Shown here: positions 45,140 through 54,357 of the stretch, piece by piece
Position numbering within the stretch: position 1 is the first letter of the stretch
Layout of the letters: every line of letters starts with the position of its first letter
Assembly (NCBI GenBank): GCA_930633525.1
Contig: CAKNFP010000002.1
Location: 248,001-312,000, forward strand
Direction: 5' to 3'
From: Hyphomicrobiales bacterium
GTDB lineage: Bacteria > Pseudomonadota > Alphaproteobacteria > Rhizobiales > Beijerinckiaceae
Length of the DNA: 64,000 bases
Program-made: the position numbers and the translations under genes
Notes under the pieces: generated by a model
The model's input: only the letters and a program-made list of their open reading frames with translations
What the model was told of the DNA's origin: nothing
The model's database searches: none

Positions 45140-46759
45140 TCAACGCTTGAGCACGATGCCAGCCGCCTCGCGGTCCCATGCCGCTGCGGTGCGCCCGCGC
45201 TCGCGCAGCTTGAATTTCTGGACCTTGCCATTCTCGGTGCGGGGCAAGTCTTCCACGAACTCAATGAAGCGAGGAATGGCAAAATAGGACAGCTTGCCCT
45301 CACAAAAATGGACGATCTCCGCCGGACTGACCGCAACGCCTTCCTTCAGCACGATGGCGGCCATGACCTCGTCTTCCGCCAGTTCGGACGATACGGGGAA
45401 GACGGCGGCCACGCCGACGGCGGGATGGGCCGCGAGCACCTGCTCGACCTCGTAGGAGGAGATATTCTCGCCGCGGCGGCGGATGGCATCTTTCATACGG
45501 TCGATGAAACGGAAATAGCCGTCACCGTTCCGCACGACCCTGTCGCCCGTATGCAGCCAAAGGTTGCGCCAGGTTTCCACCGTCTTTTCCGGCATGCCGA
45601 AATAACCCGTGGCCATGGAGAAGGGCTCGCGGGTGCGCAGCAGCAACTCGCCGGGCACGCCGTCCGGCACGGGATTGTCGTCCTCGTCGGCGACGATGGC
45701 CTCGAAGCCGTCGACGACCTGACCGAGCCAGTTGTGCCGCAGGTTCTCCCGCGTCGAGCCGATGACCGCATTGCTCTCGGTGGTGCCGAAGCCGTCAAGC
45801 AGCAGGATGCCGGTGCGCTTCAGGAAGGTTTCATGGAGGCCGGCGGGCACGCCCGGCGCGAGTGCCACCCGCGTTTTGTGACGGCTCTCGGCGGCGCTTG
45901 GCTCGCGGGACAGCAGCATCGGCACCATGGCGCCGAGCAGATAGGTGACGGTGGCGCCATGGGTTTCCAACGCTTCAAAGAAGCCGGATACCGAGAAACG
46001 CCGCTCGACACGCTGGGTGGCACCGTGGATCAACGCCTGGAAGAAACAATTCAACGCGTTGGTGTGGAACAGTGGCAATGTGGTCACCAGCACGTCGCCC
46101 TCGCTGACGCCGAGCTGCCGTCCGGTGACGACGCCCCACCAGAAGAACTGCCCGTGCGGGCAGACGACGCCCTTGGAGGGGCCGGTGGTGCCGGAGGTGT
46201 ACAGGATGATGAAGGGATCGCCGGGCGTCACAGCGGCCGGTTCCGCCGCCGCATCGCCGCGCGACGGAAAGGGCTGCCAGTCGCCCCCCGCAAGCGCGCT
46301 CGTATCGGCTCCGGGATCGCCAATGATCCAGATGGTATCAATCGGCAAGGCCGCGAGATCGACCGTCGCGAGAGCCGGCAGGAACTCGGCTTCCACGATC
46401 AGCAGGCGCGCGGCGCAGTTGCCGAGGATATGCTGGAGCTGAAAGCCGCGCGACGCCGTGTTGATCGGCACGGAAACGGCACCGAGCCAGCCGCAGGCGA
46501 GCACGGTTTCGATGAGTTCGGGGCTGTTGCCGCTGATCAGGGCGACCCGGTCGCCGGCCGCGATCCCGGCCTCCTGCAATATTGTCGCGCGGCGCGCGAC
46601 GATCGCCGAGAGATCGGCATAGCTCCAGCGCGCCTCCCCGCAGGAGAACAGCAGGCGGTCGCCGAACCGCTCGGCCTGACGCCGCAGCAGCGTCGGCACG
46701 GTGCGCTCGCGCGGCGCGAACAGTTCGGCTGGCATGGGGGAATGAGTGTCTGCCGGCAT
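45140..46759 (-). CDS. Acyl-CoA ligase, AMP-forming (CaiC-like)
   Basis: A 539-residue adenylate-forming enzyme. The P-loop is YTSGTTGPSKG (177-187), the A5 motif DGFGTTESNAVIG, the hinge region FIDRMKDAIRRRGENISSYE and the catalytic Lys in RTENGKVQKFKL. It activates a carboxylic acid to its CoA ester. I use the ATG at 46759; the longer form from 46822 would include the AT-rich operator region. It is divergent from the EthD-like gene. It gives the pathway its CoA step, with the 4HBT thioesterase as counterpart. Confidence 0.92.
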   Translation of the reverse strand: MPADTHSPMPAELFAPRERTVPTLLRRQAERFGDRLLFSCGEARWSYADLSAIVARRATILQEAGIAAGDRVALISGNSPELIETVLACGWLGAVSVPINTASRGFQLQHILGNCAARLLIVEAEFLPALATVDLAALPIDTIWIIGDPGADTSALAGGDWQPFPSRGDAAAEPAAVTPGDPFIILYTSGTTGPSKGVVCPHGQFFWWGVVTGRQLGVSEGDVLVTTLPLFHTNALNCFFQALIHGATQRVERRFSVSGFFEALETHGATVTYLLGAMVPMLLSREPSAAESRHKTRVALAPGVPAGLHETFLKRTGILLLDGFGTTESNAVIGSTRENLRHNWLGQVVDGFEAIVADEDDNPVPDGVPGELLLRTREPFSMATGYFGMPEKTVETWRNLWLHTGDRVVRNGDGYFRFIDRMKDAIRRRGENISSYEVEQVLAAHPAVGVAAVFPVSSELAEDEVMAAIVLKEGVAVSPAEIVHFCEGKLSYFAIPRFIEFVEDLPRTENGKVQKFKLRERGRTAAAWDREAAGIVLKR

Positions 46760-46805
46760 GGCGAGGATCCGATCCGTGTCGATAGGTTTGCGGACTATAT
46801 GAAAA

Positions 46806-46821
46806 TGCAAATTAATGTGCA
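46806..46821. promoter_or_regulatory. TGCA-A-ATTAAT-G-TGCA near-palindrome
   Basis: A 16-bp near-palindrome upstream of the CoA ligase. It uses the same TGCA half-sites as the TGCAWWTGCA motif but with wider spacing, so membership in that set is doubtful. Confidence 0.3.
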
Positions 46822-46827
46822 ATATGG

Positions 46828-46878
46828 AATAGAGTGATCTCTATTATCTCTCGCAATCCAGGAAAGATATAGTATATC
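46828..46878. promoter_or_regulatory. Two palindromes in the CoA ligase / EthD-like divergent gap
   Basis: AATAGAG-TGAT-CTCTATT (46828-46845) and GATATA-G-TATATC (46866-46878) are perfect inverted repeats within the gap between the divergent genes. They differ from each other and from the TTCAAG and TGCA motifs. Confidence 0.45.
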
Positions 46879-46908
46879 CATCATTCGCCTGCGCGTTGGA
46901 GGCTACTC

Positions 46909-47610
46909 ATGCGCTTCTGCCACTTTGTTGTATTTGATAGTGAGGCTATTCCTGGCCGGCATGTGACGTCGGGGGATGTGAGCGCGATCCGCGAGATCGT
47001 GGCGGGCACGCCTGCTTTGCGCCGCGCCAACATTTATACGCCTGAAACTGCGCAAGATATCTATAATAACGATGACCCGTCGCCGCTGCTCGGCCTGCAG
47101 CTTTATTTCGACGAGCTCGCGCATCTGGAGGCGGCCGTTGCGCGCGGCGGCCATTTGCAGGCCCTCGTCCGGGACTGGCCGAGCCTCGCTGGCGCGACCG
47201 TGACCCAACAGGCCATGGCGCTTCGGCCATTCCCGGTGGATGACCCGGTCGTGCAGCCCCCAGCGGGTGGACGACCGTGCAGCTATGTCGTGCATTATTC
47301 CGGGCAGGCGGAAGACCTCAACGCCTGGTTCACCCATTATGTCACGCATCATCCGCAGATCATGCGCCGTTTTCCCGGCATCCGGGAGATCGAGGTGCTG
47401 TCGCGTATCGACTGGTGTGACGCATTGCCCTGGCAGCGGGTCCATCACATCCAGCGCAACCGCGTGATGTTCGACAGCCCGGAGGCGCTGACGGCGGCGC
47501 TGCAATCGCCCGTGCGGCATGAGCTTCGGGCCGACTATTATCAATTCCCGAAATATGAAGGCGGCAATGCCCATTATCCGATGGCGACCGACATCATCAG
47601 GGCCGGATAA
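46909..47610 (+). CDS. EthD-like tandem dimeric alpha/beta-barrel protein
   Basis: A 233-residue protein that I read as two similar ferredoxin-like halves. The first contains LQLYFDELAHLEAAVARGGHLQAL, the second VVHYSGQAEDLNAWFTHYVTHHPQIM and MFDSPEALTAALQSP. The second half resembles EthD-domain proteins, which accompany oxidative degradation operons as small isomerases or accessory factors. No catalytic role can be assigned. It precedes the quinone-oxidoreductase-like gene by 13 bases. Confidence 0.65.
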   Translation: MRFCHFVVFDSEAIPGRHVTSGDVSAIREIVAGTPALRRANIYTPETAQDIYNNDDPSPLLGLQLYFDELAHLEAAVARGGHLQALVRDWPSLAGATVTQQAMALRPFPVDDPVVQPPAGGRPCSYVVHYSGQAEDLNAWFTHYVTHHPQIMRRFPGIREIEVLSRIDWCDALPWQRVHHIQRNRVMFDSPEALTAALQSPVRHELRADYYQFPKYEGGNAHYPMATDIIRAG

Positions 47611-47623
47611 GCGAGGCTGAACC

Positions 47624-48541
47624 ATGTGGGCCATTCGGTATGACCGCTACGGGCCGCCTGATGTCATGCGGCTGGTGGAACAGCCTGATCCCACGCCGGG
47701 AGAGGGCGAGATTCTCGTGCGCCTGCAGACATCAGGCGTTGCGCCCTTTGACGCGAAGCTGCGGGCGGGCCTGCTGCAACAGCATTTCAGCCTGAGCTTT
47801 CCCAAAACGCCGGGCCGTGACGGCGCGGGCCATGTGATGGCGCTTGGGACTGGCGTGACGGATCTCGCTGTTGGCGATCGCGTCTGCGTGCTCGCGCCGC
47901 GTGAAAGCGGCACAGCGGCCACCCTGATCGCCTGTCCGCGTGCGACGGTCGTGCCTGCTCCGTGTGGACTGACACCGGAGGAGGCGGCTGCCCTGATGCA
48001 GCCTGGTCTGAGCGCCTGGATCGCAGTCGATACCGCAGAGATATCCGCTGGCATGCGCGTCCTCGTCCATGGCGGGGCTGGTGCCGTGGGCGGGCTGATG
48101 GTGCAACTGCTGCGTCATCGCGGCGCCATCGTGAGCGCAACCTGCCGCGCAACCAACCGTGACTATGTCATGGCGCTCGGAGCACAGCGCGCGATTGCCT
48201 ATGATACTGAGGATTTTACGCAGATCGATCAGCAGGATGTCGTGTTCGACCTGATCGGCGGTGAGGTCCATGCGCGGTCCTATGACGTGCTGCGGAGCGA
48301 GGGGCAAATCGTCTACCTGGTTGCCGCGCCTTTCGCACAACGGAGCGAGCGCGGGATCATGGTCAGGCGCGCTATGGTCGCGGATCGCCCGGATGCGATC
48401 GCGGCCGTTGCTCAGTTGGCCCGGGAGGGCGTGTGGCGCCCCGGCGTGGCGGCGATCCTGCCGCTGGCGGAAATCGCGGAAGCCCACAGGCGCATAGAAG
48501 CCGGCGAGGTTACGCGCGGGCGGCTGGTCCTGACGATCTAG
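47624..48541 (+). CDS. Zinc-independent MDR / NADPH:quinone oxidoreductase-like protein
   Basis: A 305-residue medium-chain dehydrogenase/reductase. The N-terminal GroES-like domain has TPGRDGAGHVMALG; the nucleotide motif is VHGGAGAVGGLMVQLLRHRGA (AxxGxxG form, NADPH type). No structural or catalytic zinc cysteines are seen, so it belongs to the quinone oxidoreductase/enoyl reductase branch. It may reduce an enone or quinone intermediate of the neighbouring pathway. Confidence 0.88.
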   Translation: MWAIRYDRYGPPDVMRLVEQPDPTPGEGEILVRLQTSGVAPFDAKLRAGLLQQHFSLSFPKTPGRDGAGHVMALGTGVTDLAVGDRVCVLAPRESGTAATLIACPRATVVPAPCGLTPEEAAALMQPGLSAWIAVDTAEISAGMRVLVHGGAGAVGGLMVQLLRHRGAIVSATCRATNRDYVMALGAQRAIAYDTEDFTQIDQQDVVFDLIGGEVHARSYDVLRSEGQIVYLVAAPFAQRSERGIMVRRAMVADRPDAIAAVAQLAREGVWRPGVAAILPLAEIAEAHRRIEAGEVTRGRLVLTI

Positions 48542-48599
48542 CGCCCCTTTAGGCTTCTGCCGCTGGCAAGGCGCTCGATTCTGCACAAGCTGTCGGCAA

Positions 48600-48619
48600 A
48601 AATATGTGAACTCATATTT
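48600..48619. promoter_or_regulatory. AAATATG-N6-CATATTT inverted repeat
   Basis: A 7-6-7 perfect inverted repeat in the 246-bp gap before the first oligopeptide importer operon, 34 bases upstream of the TTCAAG-type site. Confidence 0.4.
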
Positions 48620-48652
48620 CGGACTTGACGGGTGGGGGCTCTAGTGAATTAT

Positions 48653-48664
48653 TTTAAGTCTATA
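48653..48664. promoter_or_regulatory. TTCAAG-type operator, copy 3 (divergent form)
   Basis: TTTAAGTCTATA follows ATT as in the other copies, and keeps TTyAAGTCTA as at 40330. It is the weakest of the five. It lies about 125 bases before the binding-protein start. Confidence 0.4.
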
Positions 48665-48787
48665 ATTTCTTGAGGGTAATCCTCACGTCGTCGAAAGCAG
48701 GCGGCTCTCGATTGGCGCTACATGCACTTCCAGACAACGCTTAGCCTCTTTCATCGGGAGAGGCGCGACCTTATGAAGGAACGCGCG

Positions 48788-50347
48788 ATGACCTTTCAAT
48801 CCGACCGTCGTCGTCTACTCGGGCTTGGCGCTGGCATGGCCGCCCTCAGCGCACTCGGCGTTCCACGCTCTGCGCTTGCGCAGGCGGCGTCGAGCGGGGA
48901 ACTCGCGATCGCTTATCCGGCCGATGTGCCGACATGGGATCCGAACGCACGCACGTTTCCCGCGGGCTTTTCCCTTTACCTCACCGTTTTCGACCAGCCC
49001 CTGCGGCAGGGCCCGACGCTGGAGGTACTGCCCGGCCTCGTCACCAAATGGGGCTACGTAGACGAAAAGGGCCTCGCGCTCGGACTCGACCTGCGCGACG
49101 ACGCGGTCTTTCACGATGGCACCCCGTTTACGGCGGACGATATCCGCTACACCTATTTCGAGCGCCCGCGCGCGCCGGTGGCGGAAGGCCAGCGCAAGCT
49201 CGATACTGCGTTTATCTGGAGAAAGGTGCGGGACATCGAGGTCGTTTCGCCAACACGGGCGGTTATGCATTTCAGTGAGCCGATGCCGACGGCAATCTCC
49301 TGGCTGCATTTCTTGGCGAGTTTCGTCGTTCCCAAACAGGCTCTGGAAACGATGGGCGTCGACGCGTTCACCAAGAAGCCGGTGGGCTCGGGCCCCTATA
49401 AGGTCGTGGAATACCAGCAAGGCGCCCGGATGGTGTTGGAAGCCCATGATCGCTACTGGGGGGGCAAACCACCTATCGGTCGTGTCACAATCGACATCGT
49501 CCGCGATCAGAACGCCCGCACGGCCGCCATCGAATCGCGACGTGCAACGATGTCGATCGACGTACCGATTCGTGAGGCCGAGCGGTTGGGCAAGGTACCG
49601 GGCCTGGCCACGACGATCGATCCGATCACCGACATCACCATTCTGCAGGTCTCGAAGAGCGGCGGCTTCGCCGACCAGAAGGTACGCCTTGCCGCGCATC
49701 ACGCCATCAACAAGGCGGCTCTGTCCAAAGCCTTCTTCGGCGGCGCCGCGGTTCCGATTTCAGTGCCCGCCGCGAAGGGCACCCCCGGCTATCCCGAGGA
49801 TTACGAATTCGCCTATTCCGAGGACAAGGCCAAGGCGCTCCTGAAGGAAGCGGGTTTCGGGCCGGACAAGCCGGTGGCGATCACGCTGTCGACCACCAAC
49901 GGCGTCAACCCCGGGGACTTCGACGTCGCACGCGCCATCGTGCAGATGTGGAAGAAGATCGGCATCAATGCCGAACTCGAGACGATCGAACTGTCGACTT
50001 ACCAGGAGCGACTGCGCGCCGGCTCTCTGAAGGAAGCGACTCTCTACAGCTGGGGCAACACGGCCGGTGATCCGGAATTCTATGCCGGCTACCTCCTGGA
50101 CCCCAAGTCGATCTTCTCCGCGTTCAAATCGGACGACCTCGGGCAGATGATCCATCCGCTGCTGGTGGAGGTGGACGAGGCCAAGCGCGTCGCGGGCTAC
50201 AAAGCCGTCAATCGTTTTGCCGCTGAGCAGGGCTATACGATCCCGCTTTACCAGAGTGTCAAGACGATCGCCCACACGGACAAGGTCTCGATCAAGAAAT
50301 ACGCGAATGGTTTGACTTTGCCCAACACCTACACATTGAAGGGATAA
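48788..50347 (+). CDS. ABC oligopeptide/dipeptide-type periplasmic binding protein (family 5), first system
   Basis: A 519-residue family 5 binding protein. The twin-arginine-type signal is DRRRLLGLGAGMAALSALG, with cleavage after ALAQ. The mature part starts LAIAYPADVPTWDPNA and has the family signature region FHDGTPFTADDIRYTY. ATG 48788 has GAAGGA upstream; ATG 48773 is an alternative. It feeds the DppBC-type permeases that follow. The ligand may be a peptide, a glycoside or an amide compound. Confidence 0.92.
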   Translation: MTFQSDRRRLLGLGAGMAALSALGVPRSALAQAASSGELAIAYPADVPTWDPNARTFPAGFSLYLTVFDQPLRQGPTLEVLPGLVTKWGYVDEKGLALGLDLRDDAVFHDGTPFTADDIRYTYFERPRAPVAEGQRKLDTAFIWRKVRDIEVVSPTRAVMHFSEPMPTAISWLHFLASFVVPKQALETMGVDAFTKKPVGSGPYKVVEYQQGARMVLEAHDRYWGGKPPIGRVTIDIVRDQNARTAAIESRRATMSIDVPIREAERLGKVPGLATTIDPITDITILQVSKSGGFADQKVRLAAHHAINKAALSKAFFGGAAVPISVPAAKGTPGYPEDYEFAYSEDKAKALLKEAGFGPDKPVAITLSTTNGVNPGDFDVARAIVQMWKKIGINAELETIELSTYQERLRAGSLKEATLYSWGNTAGDPEFYAGYLLDPKSIFSAFKSDDLGQMIHPLLVEVDEAKRVAGYKAVNRFAAEQGYTIPLYQSVKTIAHTDKVSIKKYANGLTLPNTYTLKG

Positions 50348-50397
50348 TTCGCGATCGGCGGACATTGGGCCTTCTTTTTGATCGAGGTGCTGCATTC

Positions 50398-51417
50398 ATG
50401 GGCCGTATAGCCCTCGAACTCATAGTGCGCCGTATTGTACTGGCGATCCCCATATTGATCTGCGTTTCCGCGCTGATTTTCATCCTGCTGCGTCTGGTGC
50501 CTGCCGACCCGGTGGCCATGTCGTTGCCGCCGGGATCCTCGCAGGCCGATTATGAAGCGATGAAACAGGCGCTCGGCCTCGATCGGAGCATTCCGGAGCA
50601 ATACTGGATCTGGGTCTCGTCGCTGCTGCGGGGAGACTTCGGCACATCGGTCTTTTTCCGCCGACCGGTGATGGAACTCGTGTCCACGGCTCTGCCGGCC
50701 ACGGTCGAGCTGGTGGCCTTCAGCCTCATCGTCGGCACCTTGCTTGGTGTCGGCGGCGGCATGCTCATGTTCGCCTGGCGCGGAACAGCCGGGGAGCAGG
50801 TGCTCGATCTCGGCACGACAGCCATCATGGCCATCCCGGAATTCCTGTGGGCGATCCTGCTCATCCTCTTTCTCGGTGTGACCGTGCCGTTCCTCCCCTT
50901 CATCGGCCGTCTCGATCCGGCGGTGTCGCTGCCGCCGCCGGTCACGGGCTTCCTGCTGTTCGACAGCCTGATCACCGGGCGTATCGATGTGTTGGGCAGT
51001 GCGCTCACCCATATGGTTCTGCCGGTGATCGCGCTGTCTATCGGCCTTGCACCGCTCATCATGCGCGTGCTGCGCTCGTCGCTCATCGAGACGATCATGG
51101 AAGACTATATCACTCAGGCGCGGCTGCGCGGCCTGACGGAGCGCCAGATCATCCTGCATCATGCCCTGAAGAACGCCGCGTTGCCGACCATCAGCCTCAT
51201 CGGCGTCCAGGGCGGCTTCATGTTCGGGGGGACCGTGCTGGTCGAGATGATTTTCGCCTATCCCGGCCTTGGCAACCTGATGGTTGATGCCGTGCGCAAT
51301 CACGACCTGCCCGTCGTCCAAGTCGTTGGTTTGGTCTATTGCGTGCTGGTGCTGGCCATCAATGCCATCGTGGACGTCATCTATCTCGCGGCCAATCCGA
51401 GATTGAGGGTGGCATGA
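50398..51417 (+). CDS. ABC importer permease, DppB type, first system
   Basis: A 339-residue permease with six membrane helices, the first at ILICVSALIFILLRLVP followed by ADPVAMSLPPGSS, as in all DppB proteins. The coupling loop is EDYITQARLRGLTERQIILH. GAGGTG precedes the ATG at 50398. It ends with an ATGA overlap onto dppC. Confidence 0.93.
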   Translation: MGRIALELIVRRIVLAIPILICVSALIFILLRLVPADPVAMSLPPGSSQADYEAMKQALGLDRSIPEQYWIWVSSLLRGDFGTSVFFRRPVMELVSTALPATVELVAFSLIVGTLLGVGGGMLMFAWRGTAGEQVLDLGTTAIMAIPEFLWAILLILFLGVTVPFLPFIGRLDPAVSLPPPVTGFLLFDSLITGRIDVLGSALTHMVLPVIALSIGLAPLIMRVLRSSLIETIMEDYITQARLRGLTERQIILHHALKNAALPTISLIGVQGGFMFGGTVLVEMIFAYPGLGNLMVDAVRNHDLPVVQVVGLVYCVLVLAINAIVDVIYLAANPRLRVA

Positions 51418-52289
51418 CGCCTCAAGGTCGCCAGGCACTCCAGCGCTGCCTGCACAGCCCGCGCATCCTCGTGGGCGGCAGCATTCTCCTCGTCATCATC
51501 GTCGCTTCGCTGGGCGCGCCCATCTTCGCGCCCCATGACCCGCAGGAACAGGATCTCATCAACACACTGCTGCCGCCCCTATGGCAGGCGGGCGGCGATC
51601 CGTCTTATCCGCTGGGCACCGACGGGCTCGGGCGCTGTATCCTGTCGCGCGTGCTCTATGGCGGCCGGGTCGCACTCTATGTGGCCTCGTTGTCGTCGAT
51701 GGGCGCCATGCTGCTCGGCACGTTCCTCGCCCTCCTCGCCGGCTATTTCCGTGGCCCGGTGGACTGGCTGATCAGCCGCGTCGTCGAGATCTGGATGGCG
51801 TTTCCGCCGGTCATTCTCACACTGCTGCTGCTGCTCGCGCTCGGCGCGGGTGTCAACAAGGTGGTGCTTGCCATCGTCCTGATCGACTGGACCCGCTTCT
51901 GCCGTGTCATCCGCTCGGACGTGATGGTGGTGGCGCGCAGGGACTATGTCGCGGCCGCACGCCTCGTCGGCTTCTCCCATGTCAGGACGCTCCTGCGCGA
52001 GGTCCTGCCGGCCGTTGCCCCACTCGTCCTGACGATGCTGAGCCTGGAGGCGGGCATCGCAGTCGTCGTCGAGGCCATCATGTCGTTCGTCGGCCTGTCC
52101 GTCGAACCCGATGTTCCCGCCTGGGGTGTCATGCTGGCGGATGCGCGCTCCACCATGAACCAGGCGCCGTTCGGCGTGGTCGTGCCTGTGCTCGCGATTT
52201 TCCTGACCATCCTGTCCTTCAATCTCCTGGGCGACGGCCTGCGACGGGCGCTCGATCCGCGCCTCGTCACCAATCGCGGGAGGGCCTGA
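51414..52289 (+). CDS. ABC importer permease, DppC type, first system
   Basis: A 291-residue permease. The N-terminal helix is LVGGSILLVIIVASLGAPIF, followed by the family-typical YPLGTDGLGRCILSRVLYG and the coupling loop RDYVAAARLVGFSHVRTLLR. Its start overlaps the previous stop. The ATPase fusion begins 5 bases after its end. Confidence 0.93.
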   Translation: MTPQGRQALQRCLHSPRILVGGSILLVIIVASLGAPIFAPHDPQEQDLINTLLPPLWQAGGDPSYPLGTDGLGRCILSRVLYGGRVALYVASLSSMGAMLLGTFLALLAGYFRGPVDWLISRVVEIWMAFPPVILTLLLLLALGAGVNKVVLAIVLIDWTRFCRVIRSDVMVVARRDYVAAARLVGFSHVRTLLREVLPAVAPLVLTMLSLEAGIAVVVEAIMSFVGLSVEPDVPAWGVMLADARSTMNQAPFGVVVPVLAIFLTILSFNLLGDGLRRALDPRLVTNRGRA

Positions 52290-52294
52290 CCATC

Positions 52295-54166
52295 ATGGCA
52301 GACGTCTTGCGGGCCAACAATCTCACGGTCTCCTCGTCCGGCGGTATCGCGGTGCTGCGGGATATCAGCTTCGCGGTCGCACGCGGAGAGATCATCGGGC
52401 TTGTCGGTGAATCGGGTGCCGGCAAGAGCATGCTCGGCCGGGTGATCGCGGCCAATCTGCCGGGGGGATTCCACGTTTCGGAAGGCTCGCTCGACTTCGG
52501 CGGTACGGATCTCACGCGGATCACCGGCGAGCAACGCCGCCAGCTGCTGGGGCGCGAGATCGCCTTTATCCCGCAGGAGCCGCTGACCTCACTCAATCCC
52601 GTGCTGACCATCGGCCAGCAATTCGCCGAGCACCTCGCGCGCATCGGCGGCTTGCCCCGCGGCGCCTATCGCGAGCACATCGTGCAGGCCCTCACCGACG
52701 TCCGCCTGCGCAATCCGGAGGAGTTGCTGCAGCGCTATCCCTTCCAGCTTTCGGGGGGGATGTGCCAGCGCGTGCTCATCGCCATGGCCTTCGCGGCGAA
52801 GCCCGCCCTCGTCATTGCCGACGAGCCGACCACCGCCCTCGACGTCTCGACCCAGGCGACCGTCGTGCAGATCATGCGCCGGCTGCAGCGGGAGCAAGGC
52901 ACGGCCATGGTCTTTATCACCCATGACCTCAGATTGGCCGCGCGCGTCTGCAACCGGATCGCCGTGCTCTATGCGGGGGAGGTGATCGAGGAAGGCCCGG
53001 CCGGGGAGGTCCTCGACGCCCCGCGCCATCCCTACACCCGCATATTGAAGGCGGCCAATCCGGCCCTCAGCGGCCCGCGCCATCGCCTGCGCACCCTGCC
53101 GGACCAGATGCCGACGGTGAGCGCCTTCGCGCGACTGCCCGGTTGCCGCTTCGCCACCCGTTGTCCGGTCGCCGACCCTGCCTGCGCGGACGCCGTGCCG
53201 TCCTTGCGTGAAATCGCGCCGGCCCATTTCGTACGCTGCAGTGACGGTTGCAGCGAGAAGGCGGAGGCCGTGATCGAGGCTGAGCCCATTCTTGTGCCGC
53301 CCGCCGGGGAAGAAGACGGCGAGCCCGTTCTCGTTCTCGACGGTCTCTCCAAGCATTATCCAGGCAAGGCTGACTGGCTCGGGCGACGCAGGCCCGGAAC
53401 GGACGCCGTGAAAAATGTCGGGCTGACGGTGCGGCGCGGGGAATTCATCGGGGTCGTGGGCGAATCCGGCTCCGGCAAGAGCACGCTCGCGCGGCTCATC
53501 ATAGGCCTGGAAAAACCAACCGCCGGCCGCATCCTCGTCGAGGGCGAGGATGTGACGCTCGCCGATCGCAAGGCGCGCGAGCTGCGCCTCAACACCATGC
53601 AGATGGTGTTCCAGGATCCGCAATCCGCGCTCAATCCGCGCCGCTCGATCGATCACATCGTAACCCAGGCCATGGAGCCCGCGGGCGCGTCGCATGCCGA
53701 ACGTCTCGAACGCGCGCGGTCGCTCCTGGCAGAGACCAAGCTTTCAAGCGAGCTGCTGGAGCGCTATCCCGCCCAGCTTTCGGGCGGCCAGAAACAGCGG
53801 GTGAATATCGCGCGGGCGCTCTGTGTCACGCCAGATCTTCTCATCGCGGACGAGATCGTGTCGGGTCTTGACGTATCCGTGCAGGCGCAGATCCTCAACC
53901 TGCTGCTCGACCTGCGCGCAGTCCGCGATCTCAGCCTCATCCTGATCTCACACGATCTGGCCGTCGTGCGCTATCTGTGCTCGCGCGTCGTCATCATGCA
54001 TCACGGCGTGGTGGTGGAGGAGGGCGCCGTCGACCATGTCTTCGGCAACCCCCAGCATCCCTATACGCGCCAGTTGATCGCCGCGGTCCCTCCCGACGAT
54101 CTCGCCCAGCCATGGCCTGCGCCAGTGGAAGCCCCATCGCTCGAGAGTCTGGCGCCCGCTGTGTAA
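52295..54166 (+). CDS. Fused DppD-DppF ABC ATPase (two nucleotide-binding domains)
   Basis: A 623-residue protein with two complete ATPase domains. First domain: GESGAGKSMLGR, LSGGMCQRVLIAMA, LVIADEPTTALD and THDLRLAARV. Between them lies the Cys-rich oligopeptide ATPase tail (CRFATRCPVADPAC). Second domain: GESGSGKSTLARLI, LSGGQKQRVNIARAL and LLIADEIVSGLD, where the usual Pro after DE is Ile. GGGAGG precedes the ATG at 52295. It powers the first oligopeptide importer and, for lack of another ATPase nearby, possibly the second. Confidence 0.93.
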   Translation: MADVLRANNLTVSSSGGIAVLRDISFAVARGEIIGLVGESGAGKSMLGRVIAANLPGGFHVSEGSLDFGGTDLTRITGEQRRQLLGREIAFIPQEPLTSLNPVLTIGQQFAEHLARIGGLPRGAYREHIVQALTDVRLRNPEELLQRYPFQLSGGMCQRVLIAMAFAAKPALVIADEPTTALDVSTQATVVQIMRRLQREQGTAMVFITHDLRLAARVCNRIAVLYAGEVIEEGPAGEVLDAPRHPYTRILKAANPALSGPRHRLRTLPDQMPTVSAFARLPGCRFATRCPVADPACADAVPSLREIAPAHFVRCSDGCSEKAEAVIEAEPILVPPAGEEDGEPVLVLDGLSKHYPGKADWLGRRRPGTDAVKNVGLTVRRGEFIGVVGESGSGKSTLARLIIGLEKPTAGRILVEGEDVTLADRKARELRLNTMQMVFQDPQSALNPRRSIDHIVTQAMEPAGASHAERLERARSLLAETKLSSELLERYPAQLSGGQKQRVNIARALCVTPDLLIADEIVSGLDVSVQAQILNLLLDLRAVRDLSLILISHDLAVVRYLCSRVVIMHHGVVVEEGAVDHVFGNPQHPYTRQLIAAVPPDDLAQPWPAPVEAPSLESLAPAV

Positions 54167-54357
54167 AGTCCATTGCCGCGAAAGGGCGCATCCGAGCTGA
54201 CGGGAACATTCGACGAAACCCGGCCATCCCGATGAGGTGATGGGCCTTTCCAAACGGGATCATGAACTCGGCCATTGCCGAGTTCGCCACAAATAACCGA
54301 AACCGGATCACGCGGATTTCGGCGACAAGCCTGCTGATGGCAGCCGGTGCTTTCCCC

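Noticed and set aside
45308..46837. A 509-codon plus-strand open frame
   Set aside because: Antisense to the CoA ligase, which carries all adenylate-forming motifs; the plus frame is compositionally biased and without a fold signature.
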